Assembly (NCBI GenBank): GCA_030445245.1
Contig: JAUCSD010000001.1
Location: 1,100,241-1,164,240, forward strand
Source: Candidatus Saccharimonadota bacterium
GTDB taxonomy: Bacteria > Patescibacteriota > Saccharimonadia > Saccharimonadales > Saccharimonadaceae
Reading direction: 5' to 3'
DNA: 64,000 nt
In this document: piece by piece, positions 1 through 7,398 of the stretch
Layout: every line of letters begins with the position of its first letter
Position numbering within the stretch: position 1 is the stretch's first letter
The notes under the pieces: model-generated
What the model was told of the DNA's origin: nothing
The model's input: only the letters and a program-made list of their open reading frames with translations
The model's database searches: none
Made by a program: the position numbers and the translations under genes

Positions 1-1526
1 TTCACGAACGAGTGCAGCTTGGCGACAGTTTCTCGATCGAACTCGTTCGCGTAAATCACTCAATTCCTGATGCAACAGCAGTTGTTGTCCGAACACCACT
101 CGGCGTGTTGATTGACACTGGTGACTGGCGTTTTGAAGAAAATCCTGTCGACGGTAAGAAGTTTGACCTCGAGCGTCTAACTGAGATTGCTACCAAAGAA
201 GGCATCCTGATGCTCATGAACGAATCTACTAACTGTGAATCAGAAGGTACGCATGAACATGGTGAATTCGATGTTCAGCACTCAATGGGCCAGGTGATGG
301 AAAAATATCCGAACTCTCGTCTTATTCTGAGCTGTTTCAGTAGCCAGATTCACCGTATGCAGGTGATTCTCGAAGAAGCTAAGATGCACGATCGTAAGGT
401 CGCTTTTGCTGGATACAGTATGATTCAGAACCTTGAGGTTGCGCTTCGTGCTGGTGTTATTAAGATTCCAAAAGACGTTGTCGTGAAGATGGAAGACGTC
501 GTGAAATTGCCCGACGGCAAAGTGACGATTGTTTGTACCGGTTCCCAGGGTGAATTCAACGCTGTTCTTAACCGTATGGCTAGTGGTTCGCACAAGTTTA
601 TCAAGATCAAAAATTCTGATGTGATTGTCTTCTCATCAAACCCAATTCCAGGTAACGAGAAATACGTTGTTCGCACGGTTGATGGTTTGATGCGAGAGGG
701 TAGTGATGTTATCCAGAACGGTAAGACTCATCTCACCGGCATTGGTCCACTTCACATGAGTGGTCACGGATATTATGACGACCACGTTAAACTGATTAAC
801 GCGCTTAATCCAAAGTACTACCTGCCAATTCACGGTGAGTTTCACATGCTTCACCACAACGCTGAACTTGCTGAAAAAGAGTGTGGTATTCCACGCGCTA
901 ACATTTTTGTCTGTGACAGCGGTGATATTGTTGAAATCGATGCTGATGGCGCTAAAAAGGCTGGCCGATTCCCAGTTGGCGGTATTATGTATGACGATAG
1001 TGGCGCAGTTGTATCGGAAGTTGTACTTAAGGACCGTATCCACATGAGCAATGAAGGTATGTTCGTCGTCGTTCTGACGGTTGCTCGTGGTAGCGGTCGT
1101 CTGATGACAAGTCCAGACATCATCTCTCGTGGATTCATCTACCTTCGTGATAGTGAAGAGCTTATGGGTACGATTCGTCAGTATTTGAAGCAAAAGGTCG
1201 CCCGTAGCTTCGGTGGTAAACGAGTTGATCTTGATGTTATCAAGAAGGAGCTTAAAGATGAGATTACTCACATTCTCTACGACCAGACTCGTCGTACGCC
1301 AATCGTTATTCCTGTGATCAATGAAATTGGTGGCGGTGGTAATGGTGGTGGCAACGGTGCACAAAATCGCCAACAAGGTGGTCGTGAACCACGACACGAC
1401 GGTCAAGATGTAGATGCTGATCAGCAGCCTGTCGTGCCGCCTCGTACGTACGTACTTCCACCAGCCCAGGTACCAGATACCGAAGTGGTTGATCCAGTGG
1501 TTCGTACTGATACGCGCGCATACTAG
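1..1526 (+). CDS. rnj: Ribonuclease J, 3' part (5' end outside window)
   Basis: This is a beta-CASP metallo-beta-lactamase ribonuclease, an endo- and 5'-exonuclease for mRNA decay and rRNA maturation. The frame is open from the first bases, so the N-terminus and the HxHxDH metal motif lie upstream of the window. Visible family features are NHSIPDA, the STNCESEG strand, SCFSSQIHRMQ, and SGHGYYDDH followed by PIHGEFHML. The family core normally ends near the segment RRTPIVIPVI. Here it is followed by about 65 extra residues rich in Gly, Asn, Gln and Pro, starting with GGGGNGGGNG, which look disordered. A clear intrinsic terminator follows. Family assignment is firm; the tail's role is unknown. 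Confidence 0.93.
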   Translation, partial: HERVQLGDSFSIELVRVNHSIPDATAVVVRTPLGVLIDTGDWRFEENPVDGKKFDLERLTEIATKEGILMLMNESTNCESEGTHEHGEFDVQHSMGQVMEKYPNSRLILSCFSSQIHRMQVILEEAKMHDRKVAFAGYSMIQNLEVALRAGVIKIPKDVVVKMEDVVKLPDGKVTIVCTGSQGEFNAVLNRMASGSHKFIKIKNSDVIVFSSNPIPGNEKYVVRTVDGLMREGSDVIQNGKTHLTGIGPLHMSGHGYYDDHVKLINALNPKYYLPIHGEFHMLHHNAELAEKECGIPRANIFVCDSGDIVEIDADGAKKAGRFPVGGIMYDDSGAVVSEVVLKDRIHMSNEGMFVVVLTVARGSGRLMTSPDIISRGFIYLRDSEELMGTIRQYLKQKVARSFGGKRVDLDVIKKELKDEITHILYDQTRRTPIVIPVINEIGGGGNGGGNGAQNRQQGGREPRHDGQDVDADQQPVVPPRTYVLPPAQVPDTEVVDPVVRTDTRAY

Positions 1527-1543
1527 GTTTACTAGAAATAAAA

Positions 1544-1576
1544 AACGTCCGCTTTTAATCAAGTGGACGTTTTTTA
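1544..1576 (+). terminator. Intrinsic terminator after RNase J
   Basis: The arms AACGTCCGCTT and AAGTGGACGTT (one G-T pair) flank a 6-nt loop and are followed by a T-run. It lies 18 nt after the RNase J stop codon. Confidence 0.85.
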
Positions 1577-1624
1577 TTATATAATCTTTTGTTGGAACCA
1601 TTTTACTACTTGTTGGGGTGGGCC

Positions 1625-2056
1625 ATGGCGTTTTTGAGGTTTGAGTTGAGAGTGATCGATCACATCGCTCGCGACTTTCGCAGTCTGTTCGGCGATGATG
1701 CTCACTACAACTGCTCGGATACAACTGTTCGATTTCGTGTCAGTTCAGGCGCGAAGAATATGATGCGTGTCATACAAACGGATCGAGCATTGCGAATTGA
1801 GTTCTGTTCGGAGCTTGAGGCACGTATTAACAAGGGTCGCGCTGGTAATCAGCGACTCATGGTTTCCGACGGGTCTCCGCTTCTTCGGGAGCTCTCAAGA
1901 CGTCAAATCGGAAGTGGGGTTGAATTGATCGGGGTGCATCCGGCACTCGAACCGAGGCCAGGTGACGGAGAGGCGATGCGCCGCTACAAATCGATGCATC
2001 GGATATTTCGGATTGATCCCGCAAAGGGGCTGGTCTTTATTCCTTTTACGGTCTAG
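1625..2056 (+). CDS. Orphan hypothetical protein, about 143 aa
   Basis: I do not recognise this protein. It is Arg-rich and soluble-looking, with no membrane segment, cysteine cluster or nucleotide-binding motif. It ends KGLVFIPFTV. The ATG at 1625 was chosen because GGGGTGG lies just upstream. The frame also stays open to TTG codons at 1589 and 1592, and a TATAAT at 1580-1585 would put a leaderless TTG start at 1592, so the start is uncertain. Base composition is more GC-rich than the neighbouring ftsK. It stands alone between the RNase J terminator and a GC-rich hairpin, which would fit a later insertion. Confidence 0.55.
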   Translation: MAFLRFELRVIDHIARDFRSLFGDDAHYNCSDTTVRFRVSSGAKNMMRVIQTDRALRIEFCSELEARINKGRAGNQRLMVSDGSPLLRELSRRQIGSGVELIGVHPALEPRPGDGEAMRRYKSMHRIFRIDPAKGLVFIPFTV

Positions 2057-2088
2057 GCCTACTGAGATTGGGCGTGATGGTTCCAGGC

Positions 2089-2125
2089 GAGGCCACGGCA
2101 TGCGCTAAAAGCGCGCCGTGGCCTC
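2089..2125 (+). terminator. GC-rich hairpin after the orphan gene
   Basis: Perfect 11-bp arms GAGGCCACGGC and GCCGTGGCCTC enclose a second 5-bp helix (GCGCT with AGCGC). There is no T-tract, so it may act as a weak or factor-assisted terminator or an RNA-stabilising end. Confidence 0.5.
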
Positions 2126-2224
2126 GTGGCGTAACAAGCGTAAGCGCATTTGCAAAATATTGTAATTTTTGCTATAGTATGAGATATCAATCTAAAGCAA
2201 AAGCGCTTATAATAAAAACTACAT

Positions 2225-4459
2225 ATGGCCAAAAAAAGAAAATCATCACGATCAAAGGGTAAATCAAAGTCGAACGCACCTCGACATAGCTTACCGAGCG
2301 GCTTCTGGAGACAGGTAGGGGCTGTTTTCCTTATAGCCGTCTCTCTTTTGTTTGTCCTCGCTTGGTTTGGTGCTGGCGGCCCAGTCCTTGAATGGATGCA
2401 CGACGTCACGCTTAACATCATTGGCTATGCGATTTATGTTATTCCATTATTATTTATCTACATTGCCGTCGAAACGTTCCGTGCAGAGGATAACAAGCTT
2501 CCATTTGTTGTTAAGTTTGCGACCGCCATGCTTATCGTATGGTTTGCTGGCTTGTTTGGACTTATGAAGAGTGACAATGGAATTGCCATGGGTGGCCTTA
2601 TCGGTAAGACGGTTAATGATCTTATGTTGTCGCTGGTTAACGCCGGTGTTGCTGCGTTCATTTATCTATTACTTATTGTAGTGACAACCTTATTCGTATT
2701 ACAGGTTACACCCATCACGGTTATTAAGAAGATTATGGATCTCTTCCGTAATGAGTCGAATGAAGAAGATGAGAACGTGAAGATTATGAAGAAGGCCGCC
2801 GCTGCTGATGTGCCGAAACACCAAAGTATTGGTGAATTGAAATTAAACGCTGGTGTACCGACATTGAATCAAGACGAATCATTCAATAAGGAGAAAAAGA
2901 CGTCACACTTATCAAGTCTTCGCGGAAGCGTGAAGCAGGATAAGGGCGCGGAAGACCAGGCTGCGATGCTTGCCGTGAGTGATCCGAACTGGGAAGCTCC
3001 AAACGTGGAACTACTCGAGAAAAAACAGTCGCCAGCAGATGCCGGTGACGTGCAGCAGAATGCTCAGACTATTCGAGATACATTAGCCGAGTTTAATATT
3101 GATGTTGAGATGGAAGGAGCGAATATTGGTCCGAAGGTGACTCAATATACGCTTAAACCACCAAGTGGCGTTAAGCTAACGCGTATTACGGCACTTGAGA
3201 CGAACATCGCACTGAACTTGGCTGCACAAAGTCTTCGTATTGAGGCGCCGATTCCAGGGCAACGTGCTGTTGGTATTGAAGTACCAAACCGTAAGGCGGC
3301 TGATGTGCGCTTATACGGCGTACTTACCTCGAAGCAGTGGAAGACAAACCAGGAACCACTTGCGTTTGCGATTGGTAAAGATATCGCTGGTGATGCCGTG
3401 GTCGGGGAACTCAATAAGATGCCCCATCTCTTAATCGCTGGACAAACGGGTAGCGGTAAATCGGTTATGATCAACACGCTCCTTACGAGCTTGTTATACC
3501 GTAATAGCCCAAGTGAGATGAAGCTAATCCTCGTTGACCCAAAACAAGTGGAAATGGCACCGTACGAGGATATCCCACACCTTCTTACGCCGGTTATTAC
3601 TGAACCAGATAAGACCATTAGTGCGCTTAAATGGGCGGTCAATGAGATGGAGCGTCGCTATAAACTGCTTGCTGAAGAGAAGTTTCGTGATATTAAGAGC
3701 TACAACCAGAAGATTAAATCAGGCAGTAAAACGATTACTGTCCCCGATGAAGACGGCAATGAACAACGCGTTGACGATGGGGCGATGCCCTATATCGTTA
3801 TTGTAATCGACGAGCTTGCCGATCTTATGATGGTGGCCGCACGAGATGTAGAAGCATTGATTGTTCGCTTGGCTCAAAAAGCACGTGCTGTTGGTATTCA
3901 CCTCGTTCTTGCTACGCAGCGACCAAGTGTTGATGTTATTACCGGCTTAATCAAGGCTAACGTTCCGGCTCGTATTGCCTTTACAGTAGCTAGCCAAGTG
4001 GATAGCCGTACAATTCTTGACCAGGTTGGCGCTGAAAAACTACTCGGACAGGGTGATATGTTGATTCTGACTCCAAGTATGAGCAAGCCAAAACGTATTC
4101 AGGGTGCTTGGGTAATGGACGAGGAAGTTCTTAAGATCACCGATCACCTACGTCTGCAGTCCGCCCCACAATACAACGATGAGATCACATCGCTCCCTGT
4201 ACAACTTAATGGCAAGGGTGGGGTAGTGATGGACTTTGACGGTGGTGGAGATGATGATATGTACAAAGACGCTCTAAGGGTAGTCGTTGATAGTGGTAAG
4301 GCGAGCACAAGTCTCTTGCAACGACGCCTCCGCGTTGGCTACGCCCGCGCAGCGCGTATCATTGAGCAGATGGAAGAACAGGGCGTTATTGGACCCGCAG
4401 ACGGCTCACGGCCTCGTGAGGTTCTTATCAACAGCCTCGACGATCTTGCGTCGGTATAA
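2225..4459 (+). CDS. ftsK: DNA translocase FtsK/SpoIIIE
   Basis: This is a septal DNA pump that clears chromosomes at division. The 744-aa protein has a basic N-terminus and four predicted membrane segments (about residues 29-50, 60-81, 89-110 and 130-158). A charged linker follows, then the RecA-like motor with Walker A GQTGSGKS near residue 406 and a Walker B-type stretch IVIDELADLM. A C-terminal gamma winged helix (about 680-744) would read KOPS/SRS-like DNA. The linker is short compared with E. coli FtsK. The ATG at 2225 follows a TATAAT ending about 11 nt upstream, with no Shine-Dalgarno, so a very short leader is likely. A XerC/D-type recombinase, the usual FtsK partner, lies at 27.0-28.0 kb. 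Confidence 0.96.
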   Translation: MAKKRKSSRSKGKSKSNAPRHSLPSGFWRQVGAVFLIAVSLLFVLAWFGAGGPVLEWMHDVTLNIIGYAIYVIPLLFIYIAVETFRAEDNKLPFVVKFATAMLIVWFAGLFGLMKSDNGIAMGGLIGKTVNDLMLSLVNAGVAAFIYLLLIVVTTLFVLQVTPITVIKKIMDLFRNESNEEDENVKIMKKAAAADVPKHQSIGELKLNAGVPTLNQDESFNKEKKTSHLSSLRGSVKQDKGAEDQAAMLAVSDPNWEAPNVELLEKKQSPADAGDVQQNAQTIRDTLAEFNIDVEMEGANIGPKVTQYTLKPPSGVKLTRITALETNIALNLAAQSLRIEAPIPGQRAVGIEVPNRKAADVRLYGVLTSKQWKTNQEPLAFAIGKDIAGDAVVGELNKMPHLLIAGQTGSGKSVMINTLLTSLLYRNSPSEMKLILVDPKQVEMAPYEDIPHLLTPVITEPDKTISALKWAVNEMERRYKLLAEEKFRDIKSYNQKIKSGSKTITVPDEDGNEQRVDDGAMPYIVIVIDELADLMMVAARDVEALIVRLAQKARAVGIHLVLATQRPSVDVITGLIKANVPARIAFTVASQVDSRTILDQVGAEKLLGQGDMLILTPSMSKPKRIQGAWVMDEEVLKITDHLRLQSAPQYNDEITSLPVQLNGKGGVVMDFDGGGDDDMYKDALRVVVDSGKASTSLLQRRLRVGYARAARIIEQMEEQGVIGPADGSRPREVLINSLDDLASV

Positions 4460-4473
4460 GCTAGCTCATACAA

Positions 4474-4830
4474 TGAGCACCGAGCTGCCATCATACGAAC
4501 AAATCGTAGCCCTGCATAAGAAATATGCTCCTTCAGTGGTAGCATATGATCTCATTTTTACGCACACTGCGGAATAGTCTGGGAAATTGCTCAGCAGTCG
4601 AAGAACGTCTGGTTATGTATGCTGATAAATTTCACACCAAAACGACGCCTCCGGCAACGCGGCGAGCACCCAGGAGGCGCTCCGCGCGCTACATGTCAAC
4701 ATCGCGCCAACTCGACGGCTTCGATGCTGATCCACGACGCCGCTGCGGCGACCCTCGCGTTTCTTATCGCCGACCTGGGCGTATTCTCTGAGCAGACTCT
4801 ACTCTGTCGCTCAATTTAGGTTTTGAAATC
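4474..4830 (+). pseudogene. Decayed HD-domain phosphohydrolase remnant
   Basis: No intact frame covers this interval. From the ATG at 4474 the product begins like an HD-domain protein (LPSYEQIVALHKKYAPS, then HTAE) and stops at TAG near 4577. One base later the frame continues IVWEIAQQS. A third frame reads VEERLVMYADKFHTKTTPP, which resembles the C-terminal part of HD phosphohydrolases. The central HD metal-binding segment between these pieces is absent. After about 4645 the sequence becomes GC-rich and matches nothing I know. I infer a frameshift plus an internal deletion, possibly with an insertion. The recognition rests on remembered family motifs, so it is moderate. Confidence 0.5.
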
Positions 4831-4887
4831 ATTCAAAGGTTAAGTCGAGTAAGTCATCATTTCCCCTAATGGAGTAACCCTAGTATT

Positions 4888-4910
4888 TATCCACAGTTTT
4901 TGGTATACTT
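4888..4910 (+). promoter_or_regulatory. Promoter of the rpsF-ssb-rpsR operon
   Basis: An extended -10, TGG then TATACT (4902-4910), lies about 67 nt before the rpsF start. A perfect DnaA-box 9-mer TTATCCACA sits at 4888-4896, immediately upstream of it. The promoter is likely; the box may be chance. Confidence 0.5.
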
Positions 4911-4976
4911 AAGGGGTTAACAACTCGGCTTATGCAAAGACATAAGCATCCAAAAGGATTCCAGAGGAGGAAATCT

Positions 4977-5345
4977 ATGAAAGAATATGAACTAACCGTT
5001 CTGATTCACCCTGACCTCGAGTCAGATATCGAGACACCGCTTACGAAAGTTCGCGATATCATCAAAAACGCCGGTGGCGAAGTTATCCGTGAAGATAACT
5101 GGGGCAAGAAAAAAATGGCTTACAAAATCAACCGTGAAGATTTTGCCGTGTACGTCTACATGGACGTTAAGCTTCCAGCTGATGCACCACTAAAGATCAG
5201 CAACACATTGAACATTACGGATGAAGTTCTCCGTTACCTATTGGTAACTGTTGACGAAAAGGGACGCAAAGCCCTTGAAGACGCAAAGACACGCGCAGCA
5301 TCATCTGCAGCCCGTGGTGACGACGACACTAAAGAAGAGGAGTAG
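4977..5345 (+). CDS. rpsF: 30S ribosomal protein S6
   Basis: S6 binds S18 and the central domain of 16S rRNA. The 122-aa product begins MKEYELTVLIHPDLE, a typical S6 beta strand, and includes the NWGKKKMAYKI segment conserved in the family. It ends in an acidic tail (DDDTKEEE), a common S6 feature. The ATG at 4977 was chosen because GAGGAGG lies 6 nt upstream; an upstream in-frame ATG at 4932 has no ribosome site. It is the first gene of rpsF-ssb-rpsR and is separated from ssb by 6 nt. Confidence 0.96.
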   Translation: MKEYELTVLIHPDLESDIETPLTKVRDIIKNAGGEVIREDNWGKKKMAYKINREDFAVYVYMDVKLPADAPLKISNTLNITDEVLRYLLVTVDEKGRKALEDAKTRAASSAARGDDDTKEEE

Positions 5346-5351
5346 GGAATT

Positions 5352-5807
5352 ATGGCCAAAAGCATCAACCAAGTGATTTTGATGGGACGTTTAACACGTG
5401 ACCCAGAAACACGTACGACAACAACAGGTAAGACAATTACGAGTTTTAGCATCGCTGTTGATCGCGGCGGCCAAGATGACCAAGCAGACTTCTTTGATGT
5501 AACTGCCTGGGAGAAGCTCGGCGAACTCGTTAGCCAGTATCTATCAAAGGGACGCCGATGCCTCGTGCAAGGACGTCTTCGCCAAGATAGCTGGGACGAC
5601 AAAGAGAGCGGCAAAAAGCGCAGCAAGGTAGAAGTAGTCGCTACTGACGTAACGTTCCTTGATGGACCTAGCGGTGACGATAACCAAGGTGGCCAATCAA
5701 ACTACCGAAGTAATTCTAGCAACAACAACTCGAACAAAAAATCTGATGATGTCGTTATTGAAGACATCGATGATAAACCTATTGATTTAAGCGAGATTCC
5801 TTTCTAG
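5352..5807 (+). CDS. ssb: Single-stranded DNA-binding protein
   Basis: This is an OB-fold protein that coats single-stranded DNA in replication and repair. The 151-aa product begins MAKSINQVILMGRLTRDPE, the classic SSB N-terminus. Its OB core runs to about residue 110, followed by an Asn/Ser-rich linker. The C-terminal tip DLSEIPF is the acidic peptide that recruits partner proteins. GAGGAG within the end of rpsF serves as its ribosome site. The rpsF-ssb-rpsR order is widely conserved. Confidence 0.97.
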   Translation: MAKSINQVILMGRLTRDPETRTTTTGKTITSFSIAVDRGGQDDQADFFDVTAWEKLGELVSQYLSKGRRCLVQGRLRQDSWDDKESGKKRSKVEVVATDVTFLDGPSGDDNQGGQSNYRSNSSNNNSNKKSDDVVIEDIDDKPIDLSEIPF

Positions 5808-5836
5808 GAATTTAGATTGTAAGGAGACAACCTATT

Positions 5837-6043
5837 ATGCTCATGAACAAACGATTCAAAAAAGATACACCTGCATACTTTGACTACAAAGATGTCAAAA
5901 CATTGCAACGATTCATTAACATGTACGGTCAAATTGAGCCAATCTCAAAGACTGGCCTAAGTGCAAAGCAACAGCGTCAGCTGGCTACTGCCATCAAGCG
6001 CGCTCGACACCTAGCACTACTACCATTTGTTACTGCTAACTAA
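5837..6043 (+). CDS. rpsR: 30S ribosomal protein S18
   Basis: The 68-aa protein carries the family signature [20 protein letters not shown] and ends with the basic [21 protein letters not shown] helix, which contacts 16S rRNA beside S6. The start at 5837 has AAGGAG about 10 nt upstream; an in-frame ATG at 5843 is an alternative. rplI, often the next gene in this operon, is missing: the next sequence is a GC-rich hairpin and efp. Confidence 0.96.
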   Translation: MLMNKRFKKDTPAYFDYKDVKTLQRFINMYGQIEPISKTGLSAKQQRQLATAIKRARHLALLPFVTAN

Positions 6044-6066
6044 ACACTAATTGTTTAGAAAACTCT

Positions 6067-6098
6067 GCAGCGCACGCGCATGAATGTTCGCGCGCTGC
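6067..6098 (+). terminator. Hairpin between rpsR and efp
   Basis: GCAGCG pairs with CGCTGC, and an inner CGCG pairs with CGCG, around a 10-nt loop. Only a short T-rich stretch follows, so it may be a partial terminator separating the S6/S18 operon from efp. Confidence 0.5.
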
Positions 6099-6132
6099 CT
6101 AGTATTTCTAATTTGCAACGCGAGGAGAAATT

Positions 6133-6693
6133 ATGTACCAACCAACTGATCTAAAAAAAGGGGTTGTTTGCCAAATTGACGGCAAGCCTTTTCGTGTACT
6201 TGAATACTCGCAAAAGGTTATGGGTCGTGGCGGCAGTATCGTAAACGTTAAGCTCAAGAACCTGATCGACGGTAGTGTTATTCCGAAAACCTTTAAAGGC
6301 CAGGATAAGATTGAACGTGCCGAAGTGAACACTAAGAATGTTCAGTATCTGTACGCTGATGGTGAAACATTCTACTTCATGGATCCTGAGAACTTCGAGC
6401 AGTTCGAACTTCGTGCCGATATTGTTGATACAGCGGCAAGTTACCTTAAAGAAGGCGACACGTTGAGTTTGCAATTCTTTGGTGAACGAGTGATTAATGT
6501 CGAACTCGCTAAGAATGTCTACCTGGAAGTTACCTATGCTGAAGATGTCGTCAAAGGTGACACGACAAGCAGCGTTCTCAAGGACGCAACACTTGAAACG
6601 GGGCTCACGGTAAAAGTGCCATCATTCATTAAGACAGGCGACGTGATCTCGGTTGACACCACTACTGGTGAATACCGCGAACGCAAAAAATGA
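6133..6693 (+). CDS. efp: Translation elongation factor P
   Basis: EF-P rescues ribosomes stalled at polyproline stretches. The 186-aa protein has the three-domain length of the family: a KOW-like N-terminal domain, then two OB folds, ending TGEYRERKK. The loop tip that is Lys34 in E. coli reads MGRGGS here, with Arg at residue 32, as in the arginine-type EF-P of Pseudomonas that is rhamnosylated by EarP. No earP, epmA or epmB-like gene is in the window. The ribosome site GCGAGGAG lies just upstream. The stop codon overlaps the start of the next gene (ATGA). Confidence 0.95.
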   Translation: MYQPTDLKKGVVCQIDGKPFRVLEYSQKVMGRGGSIVNVKLKNLIDGSVIPKTFKGQDKIERAEVNTKNVQYLYADGETFYFMDPENFEQFELRADIVDTAASYLKEGDTLSLQFFGERVINVELAKNVYLEVTYAEDVVKGDTTSSVLKDATLETGLTVKVPSFIKTGDVISVDTTTGEYRERKK

Positions 6694-7313
6694 TCCGATC
6701 TATAAGCAATGAACAGCGAATGGAGCTTTTAAAGGAATATATTTCATATATTCCTTTAAAAGTATCAGAGACAAAGCAGCCAATTATTATTGCCATGGTG
6801 GGTCTCGTCGGAGCAGGTAAATCCACGATAGCCAAGGCAATAGCTGAACGTACGGGACTGTATGTCGCAAGTAATGACGCAATTCGGCGATTTTTAAATG
6901 AAAAGGGCTTTCAGGGAGCCAGTCCAGTACAGGATATGTTGGAGTATATAGCTGAAGCAGGCACTGCTTATTTGCTTGAACATCGAGTAAGCCACATCAT
7001 CGACAATGATCTTCTTAAGTTTCATGAACAGGCACGGCTAGCCATTGAAGCGCAGGGGTTTAGATTTTATTTGCTAGGAGTACAATGCTCTGAGCGCACT
7101 ATCTTGGAACGCTTAAAAAAACGAAGTAAAGATATAGCAAACGGAGCTGTTGACACGCTTTCCAGGGCAAGTAAAGAACAATACGAGGTTCGCAAGAAAG
7201 TTCATTCACAAACCCCACAGCCTGTATTCGATTTCATCTTCAATACAGAGAATCCGCTTGAGCCTCAGGTTGATACGTTTATGGCGCATCTAAGAGACGA
7301 AAAGGTTGTTTAA
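6690..7313 (+). CDS. P-loop kinase (AAA/zeta-like), 207 aa
   Basis: This is a predicted nucleoside-triphosphate-dependent kinase. PIIIAMVGLVGAGKST at about residues 30-45 is a Walker A loop on a typical first beta strand. SNDAIRRFLNEKG resembles the substrate strand and lid of small-molecule or zeta-toxin-like kinases, and SERTILERLKKRSKD could be the lid arginines. The substrate is unknown. Translation is probably coupled to efp through an ATGA overlap. A perfect 17-bp inverted repeat lies inside the coding start (6726-6762). No antitoxin partner is seen beside it. Confidence 0.75.
   Translation: MIRSISNEQRMELLKEYISYIPLKVSETKQPIIIAMVGLVGAGKSTIAKAIAERTGLYVASNDAIRRFLNEKGFQGASPVQDMLEYIAEAGTAYLLEHRVSHIIDNDLLKFHEQARLAIEAQGFRFYLLGVQCSERTILERLKKRSKDIANGAVDTLSRASKEQYEVRKKVHSQTPQPVFDFIFNTENPLEPQVDTFMAHLRDEKVV
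6726..6762 (+). repeat. Perfect 17-bp inverted repeat with 3-nt loop
   Basis: The arms 6726-6742 and 6746-6762 are exact reverse complements (CTTTTAAAGGAATATAT and its complement) around TTC. The structure lies within codons 13-25 of the kinase gene and about 33 nt after the efp stop. As RNA it would be a very stable stem containing an AAGGAA element. Confidence 0.9.
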
Positions 7314-7398
7314 TTATACCGATTTATATTAAATGAGCAGAGGCAAGGATAGTAGACCGGAGAGCGGTGCATTAACATGAAGGTGCTACAATAGGCTT

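Noticed and set aside
636..1724. Long minus-strand open frame across RNase J
   Set aside because: It lies opposite a clear RNase J coding frame, has no family features, and runs through the terminator.
4932..4976. Upstream ATG for rpsF
   Set aside because: No ribosome site, and it adds 15 residues not found in S6; the ATG at 4977 has a strong GAGGAGG.
6690..7313. P-loop kinase as a zeta toxin of a toxin-antitoxin pair
   Set aside because: No epsilon-like antitoxin lies beside it, and its translation is coupled to efp.
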